This document shows positions 24,007 to 33,316 of a stretch of DNA of 64,000 nt, piece by piece. Position numbers and translations under genes: made by a program. The notes beneath the pieces are model-generated. The model searched no databases, had not been told where the DNA came from, and saw only the letters and a list, made by a program, of their open reading frames with translations. The first letter of the stretch is position 1. Each line of letters begins with the position of its first letter. The stretch spans positions 1 through 64,000 of the forward strand of contig NZ_BMRC01000008.1 in the NCBI RefSeq assembly GCF_014648435.1, given 5' to 3'. Source of the DNA: Nonomuraea spiralis. Its GTDB lineage: Bacteria > Actinomycetota > Actinomycetes > Streptosporangiales > Streptosporangiaceae.

Positions 24007-27000
24007 AGCTCCTCCGGCGACATCCCGGCGCCCTCGGCGAAGCGGCGTTCGAAGAGCTCGTCGCCGAGGGCCGTCCTGGCCTCCGCCCGTCCGTGCGTGG
24101 TCTCGGGCGAGGTGTCCTGGGGAGTGACCGCCGACGCGCCGCCGAACAGCACCGCCGCCCGTTCCTGGTCGCCCGCGGCCTGGGCGGCCAGCGCGGACCC
24201 GGCCAGCGTCATCGACAGCAGCGGCCGGTCCGGGGCGGCGGTCCCGAGGGCGTCGAGCGCCTGGCGGTGCCGCGCGAGGGCGGCGTCCGGGTCGCCGGCG
24301 CGGGCCAGTGCCCGGCCGTAGGCGTTCAGGTACATGACCGTGAGCTGCGGCATCGGGGACGCCGCCGCCACGGCCCCGGCCAGGTCGCGGTAGATCGCCA
24401 GGCTCTTCCGGAGGTCGCCGCATTGCGCCTCGTACCCGGCCTCGCCGAGGCCGAGCATCACCAGCGTGTACGGCGACGTCTCCTCCCCCACCCGCGCCCT
24501 GGCCATGGCGAGGTCGGCCGCCGCGCCGTCCGGGTCGCCGGCCCGCTGGCGAAGCTGGGCCAGCCTGATCAGCGTGGAGATCGACTCGTCGTCGCTGACC
24601 CACTCGCTGGTGAGCGACCAGGTCTCGGCGATCAGGTCGTCGGTCCTGGCGCCGCGCTCGGACCGGAGGTCGGCCAGCCCCAGCAGCGCCTCGCTCAGCC
24701 CCCACCGGTCGCCGAGCGTCCTGAACCCGTCCACCGACCGTTCCAGGTCCCGTTCGCTGCGATCCCCCTCCGCCCGCATCCGCGCGCCGATCATCAGGGC
24801 GGACGAGGACAACCACAGGTCGTCGCTCTCGGCGCAGTCGTCCAGGAGCGCGGCGGCGTGCTCGTCCCGGCCGGAGGCGGCGGCCATGACGACCCTGCTG
24901 ATCAGCAGCAACGGGTGCACCGGCCCCTCCTGGACCGCCCGCTCCACGAGCTCGTCCATCCGGGCCGACAGCTCCAGCATGGCCGGGCGGTCGCTGACGA
25001 TCGTCCCGAACAGGGTCACCCCATGGGCGAACATGCAGGCCGTGTACACCCCGGCCAGCCCCGGTGGCGGCGTGTCGCCGGCCAGGTCGAGCGCCTGCAG
25101 GGCCCAGGCCGCGCTCTCCTGCCGGTAACCGCACATCCACCAGTACCAGTTGAGCGCCCCGCACAACCGCAGCGCGTGCTCGGCGTCGCGCCGCTCGATC
25201 GTCCAGCGCAGCGCCGCCGCGAAGTCGTCGCGCTCGGCGGCCAGCCGTTCGATCCACCCGATCTGGGCGCCGGTGCGCAGCTCGGGGACCGCGCGTTCGG
25301 CCAGGTCGAGCAGGTGGCGGGCGTGCCGTTCGCGGTACGCCTCGCTCTCGCCCGCCTCGGCCAGCCGTTCCTGGGCGTAGGCGCGGATGGTCTCCAGCAT
25401 CGAGCAGCGGCCTTCCGGCGAGACGCGTACCAGGGACTTGTCGGCCAGCGCGCCCAGCACGTCGGCCGTCCCGCCGCACACCTCCTCGACGGCCTCCAGC
25501 GTCGCGCCGTCGGCGAACACGCTCAACCGCCTGGCCAGTACGCGTTCCCGCTCGTCGAGCAGGTCCCAGCTCCACTCCACGACCGCCCGCAACGTCTGCT
25601 GGCGCGGCAGCGCGGTACGGCTGCCGCCGTTCAGCAGCCTGAACCTGTCGTCCAGCCGGTCGGCGAGCTGCCGGGGCGTCATCGTCCGCAGCCTGGCGGC
25701 GGCCAGCTCGATCGCCAGCGGCATGCCGTCGAGCCTGCGGCAGAGCGCGACCACGGCCGCCACGTTCTCCTCGTCCACCGCGAACGACGGCCGGGCCGCC
25801 GTCGCCCGGTCCACCAGCAACCGGACCGACGGGTACGCCCCCGCCTCGGCCGGCCCGGCCCCCTCCGGCGGCGGTGCGAGCGGCGGTACGGGCGCCAGCC
25901 GCTCGCCCGGCACGTTGAGCGGTTCCCTGCTGGTGGCCAGCACCCGCAGCCCGGGACACTCGTCGAGCAGCCGTTCCACCAGCACCGCGGCGGCCGTGAC
26001 GACGTGCTCGCAGTTGTCCAGCACGATCAGCGCGGGCCGTTCGCCCAGCGACTCGGCGACCTGGACGACCGCGTCGCGGGCCTCCTCCGGCGGCCGGTAA
26101 CCGGGCCGGTCGTCGCGCAGGCCGAGCGCGTCGACCACGGCCCCCGCGACGTCCCCCGGCTCACTGACCGACCCCAGCTCCACCATCCACGCCTCGACCA
26201 GCCCCAACCCGACCCACCGGGAGGAACCCGCACCCCCGCGTCCCCCCGCCTCGGGCGGGGCGCTGGGGTCCGTGGTCAGGCGGAGGGCCGCTTCGGTGGC
26301 CAGCCTGGTCTTGCCGGCGCCGCCGGGGCCGACGAGCGTGACCAGCCGGTCCCGGCGGAGCAGGCCGGTGAGCTGGTCGAGCTCCGCCTCCCGGCCGATG
26401 AAGCTGGTCCGCGGCTCCCGTACGTTGCCCTTGGGCCGAGCCCTCGGCCACACCGCGACCGGGGGCGGCTCGGCGGACAACACGGCCAGGTGCGCGGCCC
26501 GCAGGTCGGCGCCGGGATCGACGCCCAGCTCGTCGGCCAGCCGGCGCCGGGTGCGTTCGAACACCTCCAGCGCCTCGGCCTGCCGTCCCGACGCGGCCAG
26601 CCCTCGCATCGCCAGCCCGACCAGCCGCTCGCGCAGCGGATGTGCCGTCACCTCGGCGGTGAGATCGACCGGCCGCCCGGCCGCCAGCAGGCGCTCAGCC
26701 CTGGCCTCGACCGCCGCCAGCCGCTCCTGCTCCAGCGCGGTCGCCGCGTTGGCCAGGTACGGGACCGACGTCAGATCCGCCAGCGCCGCCCCCCGCCACA
26801 TCGCCAGCGCACGATCGGCGTCCTCCCCGGCCAGCCGCCGAAACGCCGTCGCGTCCACCTGGCCGGCCGGCAGCGCGAGGGCGTACCCGCCGGGCCTGCT
26901 CTCGACCACCTCGTACGGCCGCAGCGCCGCTCGTAGCCGCCTGACCAGCGTCTGGAGCGCATTGGCCGCGTTGGCGGGCGGCTCCTCCGGCCAGAGCACG

Positions 27001-27140
27001 TCGATCAACCGCTCGGCCGTGACCGTCCGGCCCGCTTCGAGGGCCAGCACGGCCAGCAACGCCCGCAGCCGGAGACCACCGACCGCGATCGGCCCCCCGT
27101 CGCCCTCGACCTCCAGCGGCCCCAAGATGGATATCCGCAC
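23979..27140 (-). CDS. SARP/AfsR-type regulator (OmpR-like DNA-binding + BTAD + NB-ARC + TPR)
   Basis: 1,053 residues. A winged-helix DNA-binding domain covers 1-95 ('LRALLAVLALEAGRTVTAERLIDVLWPEEPP'). The BTAD (about 97-235) includes 'RRRLADELGVDPGADLRAAH'. An NB-ARC ATPase has 'VTLVGPGGAGKTRLA' and 'ALIVLDNCEH'. A long TPR-rich C-terminal half follows. Such proteins activate secondary-metabolite or stress operons and respond to nucleotide and partner binding. No biosynthetic cluster is in this window, so the targets may be the DrrAB-CocE operon it faces, or distant genes. It has a paralogue at 38663-41509 in opposite orientation. Confidence 0.9.
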   Translation of the reverse strand: MRISILGPLEVEGDGGPIAVGGLRLRALLAVLALEAGRTVTAERLIDVLWPEEPPANAANALQTLVRRLRAALRPYEVVESRPGGYALALPAGQVDATAFRRLAGEDADRALAMWRGAALADLTSVPYLANAATALEQERLAAVEARAERLLAAGRPVDLTAEVTAHPLRERLVGLAMRGLAASGRQAEALEVFERTRRRLADELGVDPGADLRAAHLAVLSAEPPPVAVWPRARPKGNVREPRTSFIGREAELDQLTGLLRRDRLVTLVGPGGAGKTRLATEAALRLTTDPSAPPEAGGRGGAGSSRWVGLGLVEAWMVELGSVSEPGDVAGAVVDALGLRDDRPGYRPPEEARDAVVQVAESLGERPALIVLDNCEHVVTAAAVLVERLLDECPGLRVLATSREPLNVPGERLAPVPPLAPPPEGAGPAEAGAYPSVRLLVDRATAARPSFAVDEENVAAVVALCRRLDGMPLAIELAAARLRTMTPRQLADRLDDRFRLLNGGSRTALPRQQTLRAVVEWSWDLLDERERVLARRLSVFADGATLEAVEEVCGGTADVLGALADKSLVRVSPEGRCSMLETIRAYAQERLAEAGESEAYRERHARHLLDLAERAVPELRTGAQIGWIERLAAERDDFAAALRWTIERRDAEHALRLCGALNWYWWMCGYRQESAAWALQALDLAGDTPPPGLAGVYTACMFAHGVTLFGTIVSDRPAMLELSARMDELVERAVQEGPVHPLLLISRVVMAAASGRDEHAAALLDDCAESDDLWLSSSALMIGARMRAEGDRSERDLERSVDGFRTLGDRWGLSEALLGLADLRSERGARTDDLIAETWSLTSEWVSDDESISTLIRLAQLRQRAGDPDGAAADLAMARARVGEETSPYTLVMLGLGEAGYEAQCGDLRKSLAIYRDLAGAVAAASPMPQLTVMYLNAYGRALARAGDPDAALARHRQALDALGTAAPDRPLLSMTLAGSALAAQAAGDQERAAVLFGGASAVTPQDTSPETTHGRAEARTALGDELFERRFAEGAGMSPEELYSMVGSST

Positions 27141-27283
27141 ATGTCACATCCTGCCCTGCCAGCCCACCTGCTCAGGCAGAGACCTGTCCACCACAGCACC
27201 CCAGGCACCCGATCCCCCTGACACGCGGAGTGGCCGCCATATAACGTTCCGACACCGACGCCCGACGAATCTGGAGAGAGCTG

Positions 27284-27538
27284 ATGGCGACCAAGACCTA
27301 CCGCTACCAGTCCGAGTACGCCCAGATGCTCCGCGCCGAAGGTGAGGCGCGGGGGGCGGCCAAGACGTTGTTGCTGATGCTCGACGATCGTGGGGTGGTG
27401 GTGCCCGAGGCGGTGCGGGAGCGCATCGCCTCCTGCACCGACGCCGCCCTCCTCGAAATCTGGTTCAAGCGGGCCATTCACGCCACCAGCCTCTCCGACA
27501 TCTTCGGGGTGGAGGACGAGCGGCGGGAGGAAGGCTGA
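27284..27538 (+). CDS. Small protein resembling the C-terminus of Rpn/PD-(D/E)XK nuclease-type proteins
   Basis: 84 residues starting 'MATKTYRYQSEYAQMLRAEGEARG'. The C-terminal half 'VRERIASCTDAALLEIWFKRAIHATSLSDIF' resembles the tail found after the nuclease domain of actinomycete Rpn (recombination-promoting nuclease) family proteins. The catalytic PD-(D/E)XK part is absent. GGAGAG lies 8-13 nt upstream of the ATG. It may be a stand-alone partner peptide or a remnant. Function unknown. Confidence 0.6.
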   Translation: MATKTYRYQSEYAQMLRAEGEARGAAKTLLLMLDDRGVVVPEAVRERIASCTDAALLEIWFKRAIHATSLSDIFGVEDERREEG

Positions 27539-27570
27539 CGGCGGGCAGCCTCTTCGAGGAGGGGGGCGGG

Positions 27571-28185
27571 TCAGGTCTGGAGGAGGGTGACCAGGCCGGC
27601 GCCGATGAGGGCGACGGCCCACATACGGTCCACGTTGAACCAGGCCCGGCGCAGGATCGTCAGGCCGAGCACCTCGTAGACCACCACGGCCACGACGCCG
27701 GCCACCACGAACATGGCCAGCGTGTGCAGGGCCGCCACCGCCAGCCCGCCCGAGAGGGCGTGGCCCGCGTGCCCCTCCGTGGGCAGCCCGGTGAGAACGG
27801 GCAACAACATCAGTCCCGCGCCGTGGGCCGACGACATCAGGAACGACCACCCGGCGAGCTGGCCGAGCGACAGTCGCATGCCCACCCACCGGAAGTGGCG
27901 GGTGGACAACAACCGCCACAACCCGAACGCCACCAGCACCAGCCCGCCCGCCACCGGCAGCGCCGCGCCCGTGACCAGGGAGCCGGTGGCGGTCACCACC
28001 AGGGCGACCAGGGCCACCGACGCCAGGTGGCCCAGCGCGATCACGGGGATCGACGCCAGCAGCAGGTCCCGGCTGCGTTCCTGGAGGCCGCGGGCCACCG
28101 CGAAGAGCCAGCCCATGGCCGGGTTCAGGCCGTGGAACGCGCCGAGCAGCAGGACCGTCGCAGTGCTCGCGGTCGGCAGGGTCAC
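27571..28185 (-). CDS. Small polytopic membrane protein coupled to the SBP56 gene
   Basis: 204 residues from a GTG that overlaps the stop of the SBP56 gene by 4 bp. About six hydrophobic helices. Helix 1 has 'LLLGAFHGLNPAMGWLFAVARG', a His-Gly-x-Asn-Pro motif; a later helix has 'MSSAHGAGLMLLP', again with His. Conserved His in membrane helices recalls nickel/cobalt (NicO/HoxN-like) or UreH-type metal transporters, but the classic HX4DH is missing. The coupling suggests metal supply or export for the SBP56 enzyme; this is inference. No function is established by sequence alone. Confidence 0.7.
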   Translation of the reverse strand: MTLPTASTATVLLLGAFHGLNPAMGWLFAVARGLQERSRDLLLASIPVIALGHLASVALVALVVTATGSLVTGAALPVAGGLVLVAFGLWRLLSTRHFRWVGMRLSLGQLAGWSFLMSSAHGAGLMLLPVLTGLPTEGHAGHALSGGLAVAALHTLAMFVVAGVVAVVVYEVLGLTILRRAWFNVDRMWAVALIGAGLVTLLQT

Positions 28186-29573
28186 GGGTAGCAGTAGGAG
28201 TCGGAGGAGGCGTCGCCGCCTTGGAGGCGTACCTGGTGGGGGCGCAGGCCGCGGAAGTCGTCGCCGTGGGGGAAGAAGCCGGTGTCGAACGTGAACGAGG
28301 CGGCGTCGACCTTGGCCAGCCACGCGCCGACGCCATCGGGGTAGAACTGGTCGTCCCAGGAGCCGTACAGGGAGTTGGTGAGGTAGACGCGGCGGCCGTC
28401 GCGGCTGACCTCGACCATCTGCGGGCCGCCGCTCAGCGGGAGGCCGGGCTGGGCGGGGTGCGGGGCGCGCCGGGTGATGCCGCCGATGTGCAACGACCCG
28501 AGTTCAACCGGCTTGTACGGATCCGACACGTCGTACTGCTTCAACTCCCCGGTGCCCCAGCACGAGACGTACAGGCGCTGGTCGTCGACGGAGAGGGCGA
28601 TGTCGGTGACCAGCGGCGGCACGGCGGCGAACGGCTGGAGGACCGGCGGCAGCAGGGCGGGGTCGGCCGGCTCGGCGGGGATGGTGATGACCTGCCGCGC
28701 CTGCCAGCGGCCGTCCTCCTGGAACCACAACCAGACCGAGGCCGACAGGTCCTCGACGCTGGTGACGACGCCGACGAACCCGTACAGGCGGGTGGGGTCG
28801 TGGGCCGGGCGCAGCTCCAGCGGCATCTGGTACTGGTCGCCGAGGTCCACCTCCTGGACGTGACGGCGTTTGCGCAGGTCCCAGAAGTGCAGTTTGTGGC
28901 CGTACTTGCGGCCGAGCAGCAGTTCCCCGACCACGCCGTCCTCGATCATGGACGGTGTGCCCCACTCCGAGGTGATCAGCACGTCGTGGTTGATGTGCCA
29001 CCAGAAGTCGTAGGCCAGGTACTGCGGGCCCCGGTCCAGCTCCCACCGGCCCAGGACCTCGAACGAGGTGTGGTCGAGCACGGCGATCCCGCCGGGGCCC
29101 TCCGCGCCGTCCGCGCCGCCGAGCGCCGAGACGTACAGACCCTCGGGGCCGCAGTGGACGGTGTGCGGGCGGGAGTAGCCCGCCCGCCGGGCCAGCGTCT
29201 CGGCGTCGATCACCTTGACCAGCTCGGGGCTGACCCGGTCCTTGGTGTCGTAGATGTGGATGCGCGAGGAGCGCAGGCCGGGGACGACCAGGTAGCGCCG
29301 CTCGACGTGCGGGTGCGGCGCGTTGGGGCACAGGGCGCTGCTGCAGGCGTTCCAGCCGAAGTGGTGCAGCTCGTCGCCGGTGCCGGGCAGGTCGGTCCAG
29401 CCGACGATCGTGCCGTAGGCCGGCGAGGCGGGGTCGGTGTCGAGCACGGCCAGCGCGTCGGGGCGGCTCGCGGACCTGTCGAAGGCGGCGACGTAGGCCA
29501 GTTTCTCCATGGGGGCCTCGACGGCGTCGCGTGGGGAGGGGTAGAACGTGGGGTCGGGAGTCCACAGCGTCAT
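28182..29573 (-). CDS. Selenium-binding protein / methanethiol oxidase family (SBP56)
   Basis: 463 residues, the full length for SBP56. 'HHFGWNACSSALCPNAPHPHVERRYLVVPGL' holds the conserved Cys77 and metal-binding His residues; 'SRPHTVHCGPEG', 'WWHINHDVLITSEWGTPSM', 'SCWGTGELKQYDV' and 'PHGDDFRGLRPHQVRLQGGDASSDSYCYP' complete the family signature. Bacterial members oxidise methanethiol to formaldehyde, hydrogen sulfide and peroxide using copper. It lacks an obvious signal peptide. The second gene of the unit is the coupled membrane protein. Confidence 0.9.
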   Translation of the reverse strand: MTLWTPDPTFYPSPRDAVEAPMEKLAYVAAFDRSASRPDALAVLDTDPASPAYGTIVGWTDLPGTGDELHHFGWNACSSALCPNAPHPHVERRYLVVPGLRSSRIHIYDTKDRVSPELVKVIDAETLARRAGYSRPHTVHCGPEGLYVSALGGADGAEGPGGIAVLDHTSFEVLGRWELDRGPQYLAYDFWWHINHDVLITSEWGTPSMIEDGVVGELLLGRKYGHKLHFWDLRKRRHVQEVDLGDQYQMPLELRPAHDPTRLYGFVGVVTSVEDLSASVWLWFQEDGRWQARQVITIPAEPADPALLPPVLQPFAAVPPLVTDIALSVDDQRLYVSCWGTGELKQYDVSDPYKPVELGSLHIGGITRRAPHPAQPGLPLSGGPQMVEVSRDGRRVYLTNSLYGSWDDQFYPDGVGAWLAKVDAASFTFDTGFFPHGDDFRGLRPHQVRLQGGDASSDSYCYP

Positions 29574-29696
29574 GACTCCAGATATTCACGGTCTTCCTAC
29601 AGGGTCAATAGGTAACTACTCTCCGTGTGGACCGCGGCGACGGGACCGTGCCACCGGAGGGATTAAATCGGCATAAATCCCGCGATACCGTTAAGC

Positions 29697-30353
29697 GTGT
29701 TCTTCGGTATCACGGACCTCTGGACCTACGTCCTCGGCGCCTTCTTCATCGTGCTCCTGCCCGGCCCGAACTCCCTATACGTCCTCAGCTTCGCCGCCCA
29801 GCACGGCGTCCGCCAGGGTTACCGGGCAGCGGCGGGCGTGTTCGTCGGCGACACCGTCCTGATGGTGCTGGCCGCCGCCGGGGCGTCGTCCCTGCTGCGC
29901 TCGACGCCCCTGCTGTTCACCGCCGTCAAGTACGCGGGCGCCGCCTACCTGGCCTGGATCGGCTTCCAGATGATCCGCGGCGCGGTACGGGCCTGGCGCT
30001 CCGGTCCGGCGACGGCGTCGTCCGAGGTGGTGGAGGCTCCCGTACGCCAGGCGCGGCCGTTCCGCAAGGCCCTGACGATCAGCCTGCTGAACCCGAAGGC
30101 CATCCTGTTCTTCGTCTCGTTCTTCATCCAGTTCGTCGACCCCGGGTACGGCGCCCCGGTGTTGTCGTTCCTCATCCTGGGCGCGGTGATCCAGGTCTTC
30201 AGCGTGCTCTACCTCACCACGCTGATCTTCTCCGGCACGTTCCTGGCCGACCGGTTCCGCCGGCACAAGAAGCTCAGCGCGGGCCTGACCTCGGGGGTCG
30301 GCGCGCTGTTCCTCGGCTTCGGCGCGAAGCTGGCCACGGCGTCACTGGGCTGA
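29697..30353 (+). CDS. LysE/LeuE-type amino acid exporter
   Basis: 218 residues, six helices. 'LGAFFIVLLPGPNSLYVLSFAAQHGVRQGYRAAAGVFVGD' is the LysE/RhtB signature, and 'KALTISLLNPKAILFFVSFFIQFVDP' the second one. GTG at 29697 is the only start that keeps the first helix whole. It sits in the loop of a 10-bp imperfect hairpin (29681-29690 with 29705-29714). By family it exports amino acids such as leucine or lysine; the exact substrate is not readable. Confidence 0.88.
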   Translation: MFFGITDLWTYVLGAFFIVLLPGPNSLYVLSFAAQHGVRQGYRAAAGVFVGDTVLMVLAAAGASSLLRSTPLLFTAVKYAGAAYLAWIGFQMIRGAVRAWRSGPATASSEVVEAPVRQARPFRKALTISLLNPKAILFFVSFFIQFVDPGYGAPVLSFLILGAVIQVFSVLYLTTLIFSGTFLADRFRRHKKLSAGLTSGVGALFLGFGAKLATASLG

Positions 30354-30555
30354 AAGCCGGGTTCAAGGGTGGGCTGGTTTCGTATGGAACAGATGGAACG
30401 TGGCAAAAGAGGCAGTCGCATCCGCCGGGCTCCGGTACGGTAGGCCACCGGCCTTCGGAGTCGCGCTCGACGGTGACGACGCCCGGTCCATCTGACAAGC
30501 CTGGACCCCCGAAGCCCGGGTAGACGCTGATCGTCGGCCTATCTGCGGAGCAGCC

Positions 30556-31197
30556 TTGAACCCCCACCCGGTCGCCCTCCCCCGCCTGACGGCGCTCGCC
30601 CGGCAGGCGGCCCCCCGCCTGCTCGAAGGCGTGGTCGCCCCTCTGCTGGTGTTCTACCTGGCCATGGTCGTGCTGGGTTTCAAGTGGGCCCTGGTGGCCA
30701 CCGTCGCCTGGGTCTACCTCGGCGTGGCCTGGCGGCTGGTCAGAGGGGTCAAGGTGCCCGCCACCATGTTCCTGGCCGCGTTCGCGACCACGGTGCGGGC
30801 GCTGGTGTCGTTCTGGACGGGCACCTGGATGTGGTTCTTCATCCAGCCGGAGCTGGGCACGATCTGCATCAGCGTGGTCTTCATGGCCTCCGTACGGCTC
30901 AACCGGCCGCTGGTGCAGAAGCTCACCCTCGACTACATCCACCTGCCGTCGGCCGTGCTCAAGCACGAGCGGGTACGGCGGTTCTTCGCCCGGATCACGC
31001 TGTTGTGGGCGTTCGTGTTGCTGGCCAACTCGACGCTGAGCATCTTCCTGGCCGTCTACGAGAAGCTCGAAGGCTCGCTCGGCGCGTTCATGGTGCTGCG
31101 TACCTCAGCGGTGGCCGTGATCAGCGGGCTCGCGATCACGTTCTCCATCCTCGCGTTCAAGCGTGTCCTGGCCAGGCTGCACGTGGCCCACGCCTGA
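30556..31197 (+). CDS. VC0807-like membrane protein of unknown function
   Basis: 213 residues from a TTG with GGAG 5 nt upstream. About five to six helices ('LLVFYLAMVVLGFKWALVATVAWVYLGVAW', 'LLWAFVLLANSTLSIFLAVYEKL'). Actinomycete proteins of this kind are annotated as VC0807 family; function unknown. The 3' 93 bp overlap the convergent membrane-protein gene. About 200 bp before it hold no recognised element. Confidence 0.65.
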   Translation: MNPHPVALPRLTALARQAAPRLLEGVVAPLLVFYLAMVVLGFKWALVATVAWVYLGVAWRLVRGVKVPATMFLAAFATTVRALVSFWTGTWMWFFIQPELGTICISVVFMASVRLNRPLVQKLTLDYIHLPSAVLKHERVRRFFARITLLWAFVLLANSTLSIFLAVYEKLEGSLGAFMVLRTSAVAVISGLAITFSILAFKRVLARLHVAHA

Positions 31198-32073
31198 CCG
31201 TTCGGCCAGCAGGAACGCCCCGCACATCCCCATGACCAGCCCGGTCAGCATGCCGAACAGCTCGGTGAAGTCGGCGATGCCCGAGCCGCCGTAGGCCAGG
31301 GGCCCGCCCGTGGACCTGACGACCATCGAGAACAGCCCCCAGGCGAACATCGAGCCCGACCCCAGCCAGACCAGCACCAGCGGCCGCCAGAACGGCCCGT
31401 TCCCGCGTCGCCTGACCAGGACGACGAGCGCGACCGCCCCGCCGAGCGCGAGCAGGGCCTTCAGCCCGTCCTGGACGGCCGGCGCGCCCCCGTCGAACGC
31501 CATGACGACGCGCAGTCCGGCGACGACGGCCGCCACCAGGAGCGCCCCCCAGGCGACCACCTCCTGGAACGACCTGGTCGCGCTGGGGAAGGGCAGAGCG
31601 ACCGAGGTGGTGAAAACGGCCCGCCAGCGGTCGCGGGCGTAGAGGGCGAAGGCCGTCATGAGGGCGATGCCGAGGGTGATGAAGCCGCCGTAGACGACCA
31701 GGTAGACCCACATCTGGATCGGCCCGCCGCGGAACACCGACAGGCCGCCGACCAGCAGGATCAGCGGGGTGGTGACGACCAGCACCGACAGCAGCCCGGT
31801 GCCGGTCCACAGCGGGAGCAGCACCAGCCAGGCCGGCAGCCGCATGCCCCACCGCATGGTGAAGGCCAGCGCCAGCAGCAGCCCGGCGGCCTCCATCGCG
31901 AACGTCAGCGCGTTCAGTCCCATCATCGCGCCGCTCTCCATGAGCGTGGGGTCGGAGACGCCGACGGGGTCGCCGGTCAGCCAGAGCGTCTTGATCGTGA
32001 GGTAGGGCAGCGTGGCGGCGGCCGCCACGATCGCGGCGGTGAGCCGGCCGATGCCCGCTCGCTGTTCTGTCAT
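31105..32073 (-). CDS. Hypothetical membrane protein next to the sensor kinase
   Basis: 322 residues with about eight helices. The last ~30 residues ('GVGHVQPGQDTLEREDGERDREP') are hydrophilic and lie in the antisense overlap with the VC0807-like gene, so the natural end may be functionally dispensable. It begins 16 bp after the kinase gene on the same strand, suggesting a shared transcript and a role as accessory sensor or as a target of the kinase. No family function recognised. Confidence 0.7.
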   Translation of the reverse strand: MTEQRAGIGRLTAAIVAAAATLPYLTIKTLWLTGDPVGVSDPTLMESGAMMGLNALTFAMEAAGLLLALAFTMRWGMRLPAWLVLLPLWTGTGLLSVLVVTTPLILLVGGLSVFRGGPIQMWVYLVVYGGFITLGIALMTAFALYARDRWRAVFTTSVALPFPSATRSFQEVVAWGALLVAAVVAGLRVVMAFDGGAPAVQDGLKALLALGGAVALVVLVRRRGNGPFWRPLVLVWLGSGSMFAWGLFSMVVRSTGGPLAYGGSGIADFTELFGMLTGLVMGMCGAFLLAERSGVGHVQPGQDTLEREDGERDREPADHGHR

Positions 32074-32089
32074 GCCCCGATCCTGCGGC

Positions 32090-33265
32090 TCAGGCGGGCC
32101 GTTCCCCTCCCGAGCGGCGGGGATCCGCCTCCCCCTCGCGGGGGAGCTCGACGGCCAGGCGGAAGCCGTCGCCGTCGGGGCCCGCCGTCAGGGTGGCGCC
32201 GGCCAGCCGTACGCGCTCGCGTAGCCCCGCCAGCCCCAGACCGCCGGACCTGGCCGTGGGACGCGAGCGCGGCGGGGCGTTGCGCACGACCACCCGCTGC
32301 GGCTCGACCGACACCGTGACCGCCGCCCCCGGCGCGTGCTTGGCCGCGTTCGTCAGCCCTTCCTGGACGACGGCGTGCGCCAGCTCGGGCGGCGCCCCGT
32401 CGGCCAGGTCGAGGGTGATCGACATGCCGGAGTCCCTGGCCCGGCCGACCAGCTCGGCGACGTCCTCGTTCACGGGGGACAGCGGGGCCGCCTCGGCGTC
32501 CTCGCGCAGCAGGCCGATGATCTGGCGCAGCCGCTCGGTCGCGTCGGCCGCCGCGAGGCGCAGCTCGCCCGCCGCCTTCACCTGGGCCGGGCCGAGCCCC
32601 GGGGCGAGTTCGAGCCCGGCGGCCCGGACCGCGATCAATGCCAGGTCGTGGCCGAGCGAGTCGTGCATCTCGCGGGCGATCCTGGCCCGCTCGCGCAGCC
32701 GTGCCTGCGCCTCGACCGACAGCCGCGCCTGCCGCCGCTGCTGCAGCACGCCGCGCCGGAGCAACCCCAGCAGGTACGGCACCGCGTACGTGCCGACGAG
32801 CGCGGTGCCCATCGACACCCACAGCGCCAGGTCCCCGCCCTGGGCCAGCACGACCCCGCACCCGACGGCCGTGATCAGGCAGAACACGGCCCCCGCGGGC
32901 CACAGCCGGGCCATCCGCCGGCCGGTGAGGTAGGCGTACCAGATGATGAACGGCGAGGTCGCGAGCAGCGGGAGGATCTTCACGTCGCGGCGCGGCAGCA
33001 ACCACGTCAGGTCCACCGTGGCGAAGCCGTCGGTGAAGCGCCACGGCCCGAGCGGCAGCAGCAACACCAGCGCCACCAGCGGCCAGGGCCGGCCCACGAG
33101 CACGGCCAGCGCGGCGATCCCCACCCTGGGCACGGTCACGACCGCGAACGCGGCCGGATCGACGAACGGGTCGGGACCCATGGCCGTCACGAAGACGGCC
33201 ATGACGGCCCAGAGCAGCAGGTCGTAGACCACCTGACGGCGGTTCTCGCGGCGCAGACGCTTCAC
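32090..33265 (-). CDS. Sensor histidine kinase, DesK/NarL type (HisKA_3)
   Basis: 391 residues from GTG 33265; an upstream ATG at 33316 would add 17 residues. About six N-terminal helices, a coiled linker ('QQRRQARLSVEAQARLRERARIAREMHDSLGHDLALI') with the phospho-accepting His in 'REMHDSLGHD', and a C-terminal HATPase domain with 'VVQEGLTNAAKHA' (N box) and 'GLGLAGLRERV' (G box). Kinases of this class pair with NarL/LuxR-type response regulators, but none is adjacent here. The membrane part suggests it senses an envelope signal. Confidence 0.85.
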   Translation of the reverse strand: MKRLRRENRRQVVYDLLLWAVMAVFVTAMGPDPFVDPAAFAVVTVPRVGIAALAVLVGRPWPLVALVLLLPLGPWRFTDGFATVDLTWLLPRRDVKILPLLATSPFIIWYAYLTGRRMARLWPAGAVFCLITAVGCGVVLAQGGDLALWVSMGTALVGTYAVPYLLGLLRRGVLQQRRQARLSVEAQARLRERARIAREMHDSLGHDLALIAVRAAGLELAPGLGPAQVKAAGELRLAAADATERLRQIIGLLREDAEAAPLSPVNEDVAELVGRARDSGMSITLDLADGAPPELAHAVVQEGLTNAAKHAPGAAVTVSVEPQRVVVRNAPPRSRPTARSGGLGLAGLRERVRLAGATLTAGPDGDGFRLAVELPREGEADPRRSGGERPA

Positions 33266-33316
33266 GCCACCGACGTTATCCGCCGCCGGACGGGCCAAGT
33301 CCCGCCCGAAGGTCAT

